NCBI GenBank assembly: GCA_034401135.1
Contig: JAWZSP010000006.1
Location: 434,001-498,000, forward strand
DNA length: 64,000 bases
DNA from: Volutella citrinella
Taxonomy: Eukaryota > Ascomycota > Sordariomycetes > Hypocreales > Nectriaceae
Direction of reading: 5' to 3'
Position numbers and translations under genes: made by a program. Positions within the stretch are counted from its first letter, which is position 1; each line of letters begins with the position of its first letter. This document shows positions 53,744 through 64,000 of the stretch, in pieces. A model generated the notes under the pieces. The model saw only the letters and a list, made by a program, of their open reading frames with translations, had not been told where the DNA came from and did not search any database.

Positions 53744-54153
53744 CTCAACGACCACCCTAATGGCGAATAGTCCAGAATGGTTATGTCGTGGTCCGGCGAT
53801 TTGTGCTGGAATGTTGCTTTGTTGATGATTCTTGAGGGCTTTCGCTGGTTGAGTCACACTGACCGCAGACCCCTGCCATTGCGGGGTTACCATGTCATGT
53901 CATGGCCAAGGCATCACTTCTGTCTGCCTTCCGATCTTAAGTAAGCTTGCGGTGCAGGATTGTCATCCGCTTTCTCAAAAATTTCAGTCTGTTTCTTGGT
54001 TGGTTTGGAATACAACTTTCGCACATCATGCACACGTTCAGACGGAGACTCAGTAGAGCTTGGCAGTTTCTGAGGCGAAAGTATTAACATTATCAGGTAT
54101 TGCACATACATACATTTACTGCTGTCGGTCTTCAACCAAGAGATCTTGACCAA
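53744..54153. other. Intergenic region
   Basis: Promoter or leader of the giant NACHT-ankyrin gene and 3' flank of the L-domain gene. The first 150 bp are open in frame with the NACHT gene and may be coding if the upstream ATG is used. Confidence 0.45.
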
Positions 54154-55968
54154 CTACCTCCTGGCATCATGCGCCGGCACTGACGCAGGCAACTCGAAAG
54201 TATTCACAGTAACCTCCGGCAATTCAGCCGTCACTGTCTTCACTTCCTCCGCCGAAAGCTCAGCCCCCGTCAACGCATCCTTCTTCGCCTCGGAATCCAC
54301 TTCGACTGCGGCGCTAACCGCTCCGGGCGAACTTCCTGCGCTGGGCGAGATTTCTGTTCCGTCAATCTCGGGTTTGCCAGTGTACGGCTGGGTCTGGTGC
54401 TCCGGCTCCGTCTCGGCGGCGGCACCTTGCTTCCGCTTCCTCCACCAGAAGACGTAGAGCAGCGCTCCGATGATGGCAAGGCCTCCGACGGCACTACCCG
54501 CGCCGATGCCAGCCTTGGCGCCGGTCGACAGTCCACTGGGCTTGGGCTGTGGCGGCTGGCTGCCTCCCCCAGAGTTGTTGTTATTTCCGCCGGTATCCTC
54601 CGCCGCGCCGCTCCAGTTGCCCGTACTCGGCGTCCGTTCCTTGTCCGGCTTCGTGTGGTTTCCCTCGCACCGATACGCACCCTTGACGATTTTCTGGAAA
54701 AAGTGCTCGTCGAACCATGAGCAGTCCATCGATGGGGCGCCTTCCAGAGAAAAATCACCCTTGACCGTTTCCAGCCCAAAGAACTCAACGTTAGTGAAGT
54801 TGCCCTTCATGGCAACTTTGCCCACGGCCCGCAGACGATTCATGGATACGTTGCTGAGTAGCTCGTTGCCGGTGATGGTTAGCTGTCCCAGCTCCTCCAC
54901 TCTCGGGAAGCCCAGGCTGCTGAGGGCCTTGTTATTCGAGATGGTAAAGATTCCCGAGACGTTTTGCAGTGCCAATAGACTCAAATCCCCGAAGGCGTTG
55001 TCAGAAAGCTCGAGTCGGCCGTTGACGCGATTTAGTCTGGGCATGTCGACCTTGGACAGGTCGCTGAACGAGATGAAGCTCGTGCTGGAAAGATTGCCAA
55101 CTTCGGTCAGGTTCGGGAGGGAGACGTCCAGCCGTCGTCCGTTGTCGGCGAACCTCAAGACGCCGGCGTATACAAGCGAGGGCAAGCTAAGCTTCTCAAG
55201 AACCGGGTTATTATCGATGGAGAAGGTGCCGGACGTGTTGACCAGGGCATTCATGGTCACGCTCTGAAGCTTGTTATTGTACTCGATGTACATACCGCCT
55301 CCACCGGTGTTTCCGGCCGACACCAGCGAGTTCGCCTCGAGCTGCTGGAGCCCATTATTGTTGTCGACCGTGAACGTACCTCTGGTCCCGGTGAGGCGCG
55401 ACAGGTTGAGAAGAGGCATCATGCTGTTCTGGGCTCGGAACAAGTTGTCCACGAAGAAGTCCTTCTTGTGGCCGAGGACGAGGCTCTGAGTCCCCACCTG
55501 GATGTTGTATGGTCCCCCGACATACTCGAGCTGATCAAATGTGAGATTTACCGACTTGATCTGTGACGTGGTATTGACGTAGTTGATTGATAGTCCTTTC
55601 GAGATGTTGCGCAAGTCGGGCACCTCGAGTGTGATGGTGTCCAGGTCGTAGCTTGGGGAGATGGATAGCGTTCCGTTGAGCGCGTTCACGCCGGAGAGGC
55701 GAAGCGTCGAGTTGCTACCCTCTCTCCGGGAAAATGCGACGGTGATGTCGCCGTTGTAGGTCGAGCAGGAGGTGATGCCGTCGAGGGAGGAGGCATTGGC
55801 GATTCTCGTGGTCCTTGAGTTTGGCCCGCAGTCTAGGAACAGGCCCGCACATTAGCCATCGCGCACTTTGCGATATAAAGGACAGTCAACGAAGGGCATA
55901 CCTTGTGCAGAGACAAGCCATAGCTGCCACAGGGCGGCGCCCGCGATTTGCAGCGACTTTACCCTCAT
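54154..55968 (-). CDS. Receptor-L-domain single-pass surface protein (ECM33-like ectodomain)
   Basis: Exons 55968-55902 and 55832-54154 encode 581 aa; the 69-bp intron joins the signal peptide (MRVKSLQIAGAALWQLWLVS) to DCGPNSRTTRIANASSL. The ectodomain has repeated L-domain units as in ECM33/Sps2 wall proteins (LQSVTMNALVNTSGTFSIDNN, LPNLTEVGNLSS, GIFTISNNKALSSL, GQLTITGNELLSNVS) with many N-glycosylation sites. A Gly/Asn/Ser/Pro linker follows, then one membrane helix (~464-486, AGIGAGSAVGGLAIIGALLYVF) bounded by WWRKRKQ, and a 95-residue acidic tail inside the cell. ECM33 proteins are usually GPI-anchored; here a real cytosolic tail is present, so a sensor or receptor role is possible. It lies head-to-tail with the NACHT-ankyrin gene. 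Confidence 0.85.
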
Positions 55969-57003
55969 GCTGATGTTGGATGTCGGAGCAGAGTCGTCCA
56001 GAAGCCGTCGCTAAGGCGGGCGGCGCGAGATAATCTGGGACCAGTTCCACAGCCCTTGAGTCGAAGCCCTCCTCCAAGACCCAGGTGATTCTGTTGCGGC
56101 TCTGGCTCGGCCAATGAACCCCCTGGAGTGATGCCACAATGCGACTATGGCTTTGTGGCGTCCAGATATGTTCATCTGTTTGGCTGCCAAGGCTGCAGAG
56201 TCTCAATAGTGCGCGCAGCTGAAATTTAGCCACGACCAGGGCGGCCTAGACATGTGGTCGCCTCCCGGACCCTACGCACAGGTTAAAATCTGTCCGACGC
56301 TTCCGCCTTCAGAGAGATAAGCTTAATTTGGTCTTTATTCGTCTAGCGTGACGCGCCGGGGTCGACGAATCAACCTTGTGTGGCACGGCATCCAGACGAG
56401 TGTGCCTCGGCTACCTCGAGGCAACTGTCATGCCTCGAGTCCTTGACCATTAGCGCGAGACTGAATTATTAGGCGAACATGCACGCTCATACTACTAGAA
56501 ATCCCCTACCCCTGGGCGGGGTCAACTTGCGAACCATGTTCGTGAGACAATTCCCGCGTCGCCTGCCTACCCTGCAGTCTACGAATTAAGATGGTAAATC
56601 TTTTTCAGCGCCATGGAACACATACGACTTTTTTTCAGCCATGCTTGGGAGTTAGATCTCGCACCTGCGCGTCTGAATTTTATGTTATTTTTGACATCAG
56701 CCGGTACTCAGGGCTAAACACTGGTGTTTGTGTCTAAACAGAGATAGCCGGGCAAACCGACCACCTCGACTCGAGAATAGCAATGCCTAATCAACATATG
56801 TCTCAAGTGCCCCATCTAACCCGTGCATCTGTAAATCATGTGACCCATAACTTCATATCTACCCAACGACCGTGCCCGAAGGCGGTTCCTCGGTGCGCAC
56901 GACTGTTGCCATCGTATTCGGTGATGCAGCGCAGGCTACCGCACGCTCAAACCCACCAACTAGACTGCGTCTTTGAAACGTTCTACATATCTAATCAAAG
57001 GAG
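55969..57003. other. 1.0-kb intergenic region
   Basis: Promoter of the L-domain gene and 3' flank of the subtilisin gene. GCCTCG and CGAGGC strings near 56403-56440 can pair in short hairpins. The only open frames are short and not protein-like. Confidence 0.45.
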
Positions 57004-59928
57004 TTAGCATACTTCATATCGTTTTCGCACGATGGGACATACTGGTTGCCGGCCAGCAAACACATCCGCGTAAGCGACACCATTCCACAACACCTTGAGC
57101 CTATTGTTCTCCTCCCGCTCATGCGATAACTCCATTATGGCTTCCTTGAGCAGGAGGGGTGTAGACACTGTATCAGCACCCCCAATGTCCACCACGTATT
57201 TGAAGAGGTACGCAGCCATCCCTGCGGCAGCTGCCGTGGCTGCATCGGTAAACGTCAGTCTTTATTAGGCAGCTGAACTGCGGCATGAGGCTTACAAGGA
57301 CTTGTTCCATCGCATCGCCTATACAGATCATTACTACTAGAGCTAGCACATTGTGCATCCCATGCTGGTGCAAAAACATGAGGGATTAGGCCGTCTGGCG
57401 ACCTGTTTGTTCCAGGGAACACTGTCAACCCGTCGTTGCTGGTAGCTCCAACAACAAGCAACTCAGGGATATAATCCTCTATATCTAGGTCACTCCTAGC
57501 AAAATCTGCAGGAAATCCTTCAATGGCGTTCTGGTGGCATTTTTGTTAGCACTGTGGATGATTTGGTTACTGTATGCGAGACCACCCCTCGCACCAAGGA
57601 GCTAGCATGATTGGATACGGTTTCCGCGAATAGGAGGGTAGAAGCGCCTGTGAATAGGGATACTCACTTTTCCATGATTCCCAGCGCAAGTGACGGGCAG
57701 AATTCCCACCCCGACAAGCTGTTTGATGGCGTTGGCGAAAGCCTTCCTCGTGGCTTGATAAATGTTGCGCCCCTCTGGATCTTTGAAGTTGTATTGACCG
57801 TTCGGATCAAGCTCGGTGTAAGTAAAAGACATGGAAGTAATGGCTCGTTTTTCTCCCCCGGATTCCTCAAGAATCTTATTTATCGCAGCCATCGTCAGAG
57901 TTAGATGATGGTGCATAGTACTTGCTGGAATGGGAATGAGGACGGGCGAAATTGCCTTGGCCACACCATACTTGTGCCCGGCCATACGGCTAAGCATACA
58001 TGTACCATGACCTTTAGGATCGTGGTCATAGTCCCTGGCCCTAGAGAGTGAGGGGTCTGGGTGAATCCATCTCGCTCTGGACGCAAGGTTGTAGCCCTGG
58101 CGAAACTCGTCGTGACCAAGGTTGGCGCCCGTGTCGAACAGATACACGTCAACACCTTCGCCAGCGGGGTGGTCAAAGAAGTAATTGCCTTGATAGCTGC
58201 CGAGAACGTTAGTATTCGAATACCAAAAACCAGTAAAAGGATTACCTTGCAAGCGGAACCTGGACATTTTGGCTAAGAACCACCATGTCAGGAGTACTTT
58301 GCATCTTGATAAATTCTTGATAAGGATTTGAACAGGAGCCAAAGCAGGGCTGCAGAACTGCTGCTACCTATATCGCGAAGTTAGCGGGGAAACTGGGAGG
58401 AAATGACGGCGTGGGCAACGTCACCCACCCCGGGAAATGCTGCGAGCTCTTTTGCCTGAGAATCCACAATGTTGGCGATCCACATGAGAACACCAAACTT
58501 GGCAGATTCGTGTGCTTGTATGTTGTTGGCATCCGTGTATTCAAGAAGCTTTCGGCTGATGGCATTCGTTGTGTCTGACTTTTGGTCCTTTGGAAAGATT
58601 GTGTACTGAATAGGGAGCTCGCAGTGTTCCTCCTCAGTGCCACCATCTTGTCGTCGACGGATACCAGTGGATGTGCTCGTGGCAGTACAGGGGTGTGTGG
58701 TTGTCGTCGTCGTCGTTGATTCTGTCTCCGTCGCTGTTGTCGTAGTGGGCTCTTTGGTGCTACTTTTGGCATCCGTTGCAGTCTGCTCTTCCTTTGACTT
58801 CTCTTCTTTTGTCTTCTTCTGTTCTTCGTCAGGCTTATCATCTGGCTTTCCATTCTCTGGGGGTGGCCCAGATGGCGGTGCTGGGATCGGAGGAGTGGGC
58901 ATCGGAAAGGAAGGAAACCCGAAACCACCACCAGGCAGCGGTAAAGGGCCTGGTTTAGGAAACCAAAACCACCCTCCGATTCCAATAATAATAGGCACGT
59001 CTGTTGAGGTATGGTGGCCCTCTAATTCGGTTTCGATAGCAGTATGGGTTGTTATTGCCTCGGTAATTGTAGCATATTGTGAGTCTTGAGTGGCACTGAA
59101 GCTACCAGTTTCCGAGCCCTGGACGAACACGGTTTCAGATGGAGCTTCTGTCGTATTCGGGACCGTAGGAGGCTTCGTTTCGACTGGTTGGCGATCACCT
59201 TCGGCGTTGGTTGAATGGATAGGATTCTGCTGTGTGGAACCCGGTGCTCCTGGTTGGTCAGTATGGATGGGCTCATTTGGAACCTTGCTAGTCGGGCCGG
59301 GCTGGACATTGTCCTGACTAGCCATAGACTCAGCATCCGTCTCAATTGTTGCCCTTGAGTCGGCCGAACTGGACCCTGTCGAAGACTCATGGCTCAACTC
59401 CTGTGTGGCAGTCGACTCATTTGGAATGTTGTCTGTTACTAAAATGGGGCCGGGTGCCGCGTTCGTAGCCGTGGTTGCCTCGGTTGACGCCTCCCCGCTT
59501 GATTCCTCCGTAGCGATCGACTCGTTTGGAGCCTCGGCCGTCGAACTCGGATGAAATAGTGCGTCCGTAGTAGTGGCATCTCCAATTGAAGATTGGTCAT
59601 TTGATTCCGTCGTGGTAACCCAGCTGCTGGAGTCCCCAGTTGTTGTTGGGCTGGTATCGGGAAAAATATCTGAAATGGCAGAATCCCATGTTGAACTACG
59701 ATCACTTTGACCATCCGTTTCTGTTAGCCTTGATGTGGGTGTTTCTGTGGAAAGTTGTCCGGTGGAGGCCGACTCGTTGAGATTTCGGTATCTAAGCCTT
59801 GCGAAAGAGTCCCCTGCCTGGTGCTGCTGGCTTGCTGGGGAAACGAGTGCGCGCGGAGGAGAGGATAATGGGGAGCAGGCACCGTGGATTGCCAGGAACA
59901 AGCCCAGCAACAGAGTGTCGGATCGCAT
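57004..59928 (-). CDS. Subtilisin-like serine protease with long Ser/Thr-rich N-terminus
   Basis: Five exons (59928-58429, 58367-58246, 58196-57668, 57530-57296, 57239-57004) encode 873 aa; introns of 61, 49, 137 and 56 bp. The first donor is GTGGGT and gives AFPG-VAAVLQPCFGS; the exon-1 frame would otherwise stop at 58383. Residues 1-19 are a signal peptide (MRSDTLLLGLFLAIHGACS). About 300 residues of Ser/Thr/Glu-rich sequence follow, then a Pro/Gly-rich block, a Lys/Glu block and Thr runs. The S8 catalytic domain starts near 520: Asp562 (LFDTGANLGHDEF), His604 (KGHGTC), Asn714 of the oxyanion hole (CAGNHGK) and Ser794 (DGTSPST). All four are present, so it should be active. The stalk suggests wall or surface attachment after secretion. 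Substrate unknown. Confidence 0.85.
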
Positions 59929-60897
59929 GGTGAGTAGAACCGAACTTGAAGCCCCGGTATTATCATATAATGAAGAGCTAGGACGGGGTTCTGTCTTTAT
60001 AAATATCTTTGCAACCCTTGCTTTTCGGGAGTCCACAAAATGTCGATTTCCGTGCCATTAGCACTGCGGGTATCTCGCACACTACGGAGGGAATAGACCA
60101 GCGGGGTCAAGTGGAGAGTCTCGAACATATGAAATAAATCAGATGAAAAAGGCAATGCGTAGATCTGTTTGAGGCAATGGGTAACGTTTTGAGTGTGGGG
60201 CGATTCCTTCGCGTGAGACGGTTACCCACCGGGCTGACCGGCACTGGGATTCCTTGAGGTGCCGGATGGTAATGCTTGTGAGTTGTGAAAGCGTGGGCGG
60301 AACGATTGGGTATCGTTGCTTGTTTGATATCTCTTTCGGTTCTTCTTCTGGCTGGAGGAGTGGAATGGCATTCCTTTTCACCTGGTGCTGAATGGTCCTA
60401 CGAATAATCTCGCAGTCACCGAAGAGGATATGTGACCCGTTTCTACTTTGGACGCTGGATTGCTGCACTGCCCAATGAGCGATTTTTTAAAACGAATCTC
60501 TAAATGGGGAGCCAGATCACACTTATACCCGAGAGGCGGCGATGGAGCTGGGAGACTTTGGCTATTTGCAGACTGGGGTAATCTGCCTGTAGTTCGTGAC
60601 TTGTCCGAGTTAGGCCTAAGGGACATCGGCGAGTTGCGCCACGCCAGATCCAATTTACGGAAGTACATTTATTTATTGTCAATTGATGTGCTCGTGTATG
60701 CAGCAAGTGCCTGGTCAATCCAAGATTCGTGTTGAGGACCAACAGCTGCATGATTATCTTATCTTATCTTATCGCGCAGAGGAACGTGTACGCCGAACAC
60801 GTCATGAACCGCGCACTCGCTCCTTTCGGACGAAAAAGAGTGACCAAACGCACAACGCTCCATCCACCAAGCTGCCAATTGACCACAAGGCCCAGCC
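59929..60897. other. Intergenic region
   Basis: Divergent upstream region of the subtilisin gene and the carrier pseudogene. The minus-strand frame 60468-60139 (109 codons) shows no domain and no start context, and is not called. Confidence 0.45.
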
Positions 60898-62006
60898 ATG
60901 GAGCAGGTCAGGGTGATTCAGAGGTCAAGTACCGAGTTGAAAAGCCCAAAAATTCGAGAGAAGACTTCGCCACAATCGTGGACGCATTTTCTTGCCGGCG
61001 CGTACGTTCCCGCCCATAACTCCCTCTCCCTCAGCATCTGTATCCTCATCCGGTTCGCTGTGTAGATCCGGAGGCCTTGTTACTGCCGTGGTCACGTCCC
61101 CACTTGATGTCCTTCGAACAAGGCTGCAGTCTGACTTCTACCAAAACCCCAATCCGCCAGCACAGGCTACGCGGACAGTGACACTACCCAAGCCCACCCC
61201 CGGCCGCATCCTGCTGTAATCATTGACTCACATCCGTGAGACCCTTCGGATTGTGCACTCGATACAATACAACGAGGGCTGGCGCGGCTTCTTTCGCGGA
61301 CTGGGACCGAGCTTAGCTGGCGTCATTCCTGCTTCCGCCATCAAGTTTTTCGTGTATGGAAACTGCAAGCATATTGGAGCGCGTCTGCTCAACCGTACTG
61401 AGGATGATGCACTGGTTCATGCACAAGCAGCTATAGCGGCTGGCATCACGACATCAACCCTGACGAACCCCATCTGGCTCATCAAGACACGCCTGCAGCT
61501 CGACAAGGCGCGGACATGTTCGGATGGCATTGCAAGTCGACAGTACCGGAATAGTCTAGACTGCCTCCGCCAAGTAATACGGACCGAGGGAGTTGGTGGA
61601 CTATACAGGGGACTCAGTGCCAGCTACCTTGGGACTGTTGAGGGCCATGCATCTCGTCTTGTATGAACGACTCGTTCTGATTCGATACGGACTGGGCGGA
61701 GAAAGCACCACCACCAACGAACCGGTCACTTGGATCAGCACGAGCGGAGCTGCTGGATCGGCAAAGCTAGCTACTATTCTCATCACCTATCCTCACGAGG
61801 TTGTGAGGACCCGTCTACGTCAGGTACCACTGGACAACGGCAGCCCTAGGTACCGCGGCCTTGTTCACTGTTTCCGATCAGTATGGCAAAGTGAAGGGTT
61901 TGGCGCATTTTATGGGGGAATCATGCCTCACTTGGTCCGGTCTATCCCTTCAGCTATCATTACCCTTGGCGTCTATGAGTTTGTGCTACGCATGTGCGGT
62001 TCATAA
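60898..62006 (+). pseudogene. Mitochondrial carrier, disrupted (Rim2-like)
   Basis: Exon 60898-61001 is followed by a 64-bp intron and then 61066 onward. The product has the three-repeat carrier pattern: SPLDVLRTRLQSDFY in repeat 1, TNPIWLIKTRLQLD in repeat 2, TYPHEVVRTRLRQ in repeat 3, with GWRGFFRGLGPSLAGVIPASAIKFFVYG and GGLYRGLSASYLG between. It most resembles pyrimidine-nucleotide carriers of the inner mitochondrial membrane. Two lesions break it: a TAA at 61217-61219 in frame between GRILL and SLTHIRETL, and a one-base shift at about 61645-61655 between LGTVEG and MHLVLYERL. No intron with valid splice sites removes either without loss of conserved residues. Either this is a recent pseudogene or the assembly has two errors. 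Confidence 0.75.
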
Positions 62007-62402
62007 GCGGTTGACTCGGCTTTCCAACCCTCTGGGGCGTGTTGGAGTATTTGTCCTCTCTCTTCTCAATTCAGGATAATATGTATTACCAAATTGTACA
62101 CTAGATATAAACCCCCCCCCCCCGACAACTCTGCTACTACGATGAGTAATCGAAAGGTTACATTGGCAATCACGCTACATCAGACCCGACCAGGTAGTGT
62201 CGATCTCCACCTCCGCACCCCGGCTATTTCAAACGGTGGCTGGTAAGTGGCTGTCTTTGGCCGGCATGACTCATTTTCTGCCACTTTTCTACCCCTTACT
62301 CGAATCGCAATAACTTGGATAAAAGCCCCATCAGAGCTGATAGCAATCAACAGCGAACTTATCCACTAGTTTCTACATCTTTGTTTGATTGATCTTACTG
62401 TA
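62007..62402. other. Intergenic region
   Basis: 3' flank of the carrier pseudogene and promoter of the MFS gene. It holds a run of 12 C (62112-62123) preceded by an AT-rich segment. No gene. Confidence 0.5.
62112..62123. repeat. Poly-C tract (12 bp)
   Basis: Uninterrupted cytosines just downstream of the carrier pseudogene; a likely length-variable site and a place for sequencing error. Confidence 0.8.
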
Positions 62403-64000
62403 ATGGATGCTATTAACCCCGAAACGCGCAAAGACCCCTCCACCAAACCACCGGACGACTGTCCCGCGACCGGGGACAATCGCAATGACGCCCCAATCCA
62501 AGCTCTGGACATGACGGAAGCCCCGCGGATCCGCAGCAAGATACGCATATACACCATTTTGCTTGGACTTTATGTACGATACCCTCTTCGGCTTGTCTTG
62601 AGATGGGGCAGAATATGCTGACACGACGACCAAGACTTCCCTCTTTGTCGCAACGCTCGACCAGACCATCATCACCATTGCCATACCCACCATTACTTCC
62701 GAGCTACACTCTGCCGCTGGCTACGTCTGGATCGGCGGAGCATACCTGCTTGCCGCAGCAGCCACAGGCCCGATCTGGGCCAAATGCAGCGACATCTGGG
62801 GCCGCAAGCTCATGATGCTGCTGGCGCTGGCTCTCTTCGCGGCCGCCAGCATCCTGGCTGCTCTGGCCACCAACATGCCTATGCTCATTGCCGGCCGGGC
62901 ACTGCAGGGCACAGGCGGTGGTGGACTGATGCAGCTGGCGACAATCATCATCTCGGATTTGTTTAGCGTGCGGAAGCGCTCGCTGTATCTCGGATACGTT
63001 GGCTTCGTGTGGGCGCTGGCCGGCTCTGCGGGACCTCTCATCGGCGGCGCCTTGACTGAGAACGTGAGCTGGCGCTGGTGCTTCTGGATTAACCTCCCCA
63101 TTATTGCGGCTGCGGCTGTCATGCTGCAGTTTTCCCTGGATCTGCACAACCCGAGGACGAAACTCGTCGATGGAGCAAAGGCCGTCGATTGGGCTGGCAC
63201 CCTTTCCATCCTGGCCATCACGCTCCTCCTCCTCGTTGGGCTGGACCTCGGCGGCGCCATCTTCCCTTGGAGCAGTCCCAAAGTGGTTTGCCTCCTCGTC
63301 TTTGGCGCCGTTTCGATTGGTATCTTCATCTTTGCGGAGAAGCGCCTCGCTAAGTACCCGCTGATGCCCCTTGGAGTATTCAACGACTGGTCGAACAATG
63401 GCATTTTCCTTATTACTTTTGCACACTCCATGGTGTTGATCGGCATCGAATACTACTTACCTCTGTTCTTCCAGAGCGTGCAACAGGCTTCGCCGATGCG
63501 GAGCGGTATTCTGATGCTGCCTCTCATCATCACGCAGTCCATCGTCGAAATCATGGGTGGCTGGTTCATCAACCGCACAGGTCGCTACCTCGAGTTCATC
63601 TGGGCCGGTGCAGTGCTCATGACTCTTGGAACAGGGCTGTACATTCTCTTCAACACACAGACGAGCGTCCCCATAATCATCGGCCTGGAGATCCTTGGTG
63701 CCTTTGGGCCCGCCCTTCTCTTCCAAGGACCCATGGTCGCTCTCCAGAACACAGTCAAGCAGGCCGATACTGCGGCAGCCACGGCATCTCTAGGCTTCAT
63801 CCGTAGCATCGCCATGTCCCTATCGGTGGTCATTGGTGGAGTCGTCTTCCAGAATAGCATGGATACTCGACAGGCATCATTTGCAGCAGCTGGTCTCGAT
63901 GCATCGGTGCGTCAGGCTCTATCAGGTGCTGAGGCAGCAGCAAATGTTGGCATCAGCGCGTCGATCAAAGACGAAGCCCAGCGCCAAGTGGTGCTCAAGG
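62403..64000 (+). CDS. DHA2-type MFS transporter, 3' end outside the window
   Basis: Exon 62403-62573 and a second exon from 62635 that is still open at the window edge; 512 residues are visible. The 61-bp intron (GTACGA...CCAAG) gives YTILLGLYTSLFVATLDQTII. Drug:H+ antiporter-2 (14-TM) signatures: motif D LDQTIITIAIPTI, WAKCSDIWGRKL (motif A), AGRALQGTGGGGLMQL (motif B), GFVWALAGSAGPLIGGALTE (motif C) and WRWCFWINLP. Plasma-membrane export of toxic or secondary metabolites is the usual role in fungi. The N-terminal ~45 residues are polar and cytosolic. The remaining roughly 40-70 residues lie beyond 64000. Confidence 0.9.

Noticed and set aside
60139..60468. Minus-strand 109-codon frame
   Set aside because: No similarity, no signal peptide, no supporting splice or promoter signal.
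1..64000. CRISPR arrays, rRNA genes, intact tRNAs, transposases or LTR elements
   Set aside because: None seen; no array of regular repeats, no reverse transcriptase, integrase or transposase motif in any reading frame examined.

Overview
The window is nuclear DNA of a filamentous ascomycete, most likely a Sordariomycete (Hypocreales-like). The evidence is gene style: nearly all introns are 45-75 bp with GTANGT donors, CTAAC/CTGAC branch sites and CAG/TAG acceptors. There are also fungal-only families: a Zn2Cys6 factor, NACHT-ankyrin NLRs, a But2-domain secreted protein and a receptor-L-domain surface protein. All exon coordinates below were spliced by eye.

Region 1 (30-11501) looks like a catabolic cluster for shikimate/quinate-type alicyclic acids and aromatic breakdown. 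It holds a SnoaL-fold protein, three different shikimate/quinate-dehydrogenase-like genes, a stand-alone type I 3-dehydroquinate dehydratase, a sugar/quinate-type MFS permease, and a divergent pair for the hydroxyquinol branch (intradiol dioxygenase and maleylacetate reductase). Import, oxidation to dehydroquinate, dehydration and ring opening to 3-oxoadipate could be linked here. No classical dehydroshikimate dehydratase is visible.

Region 2 (11885-19565) encodes small secreted proteins: a But2-domain protein, an RNase T1-fold protein and an 8-Cys effector-like protein. A gene-poor 2.7 kb stretch follows.

Region 3 (19566-29502) is a second catabolic cluster, all on the minus strand: a salicylate-hydroxylase-like FAD monooxygenase, a ThDP-dependent 2-keto-acid decarboxylase/synthase, a mitochondrial D-lactate-dehydrogenase-type flavoprotein and a Zn2Cys6 regulator. 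Their order of chemistry resembles a mandelate-type pathway. Two of the promoters share a roughly 50-bp palindromic module.

Region 4 (30138-41000) holds a 4-exon small secreted protein, a PNP-NACHT-ankyrin NLR, a Cys-rich secreted protein with a GPI-like tail, a four-TM protein and an F-box/LRR-like protein. Region 5 (41688-47462) has an amino-acid/choline-type permease, a 69-aa conserved-looking small protein and an NtaA/SnaA-type FMN monooxygenase. Region 6 (47524-59928) has a 2031-aa NACHT-ankyrin protein, a single-pass L-domain surface protein and a subtilisin with a long Ser/Thr-rich N-terminus, all in the same direction. Region 7 (60898-64000) has a mitochondrial carrier carrying an in-frame stop and a frameshift (probable pseudogene) and a DHA2-type MFS transporter that runs off the end.
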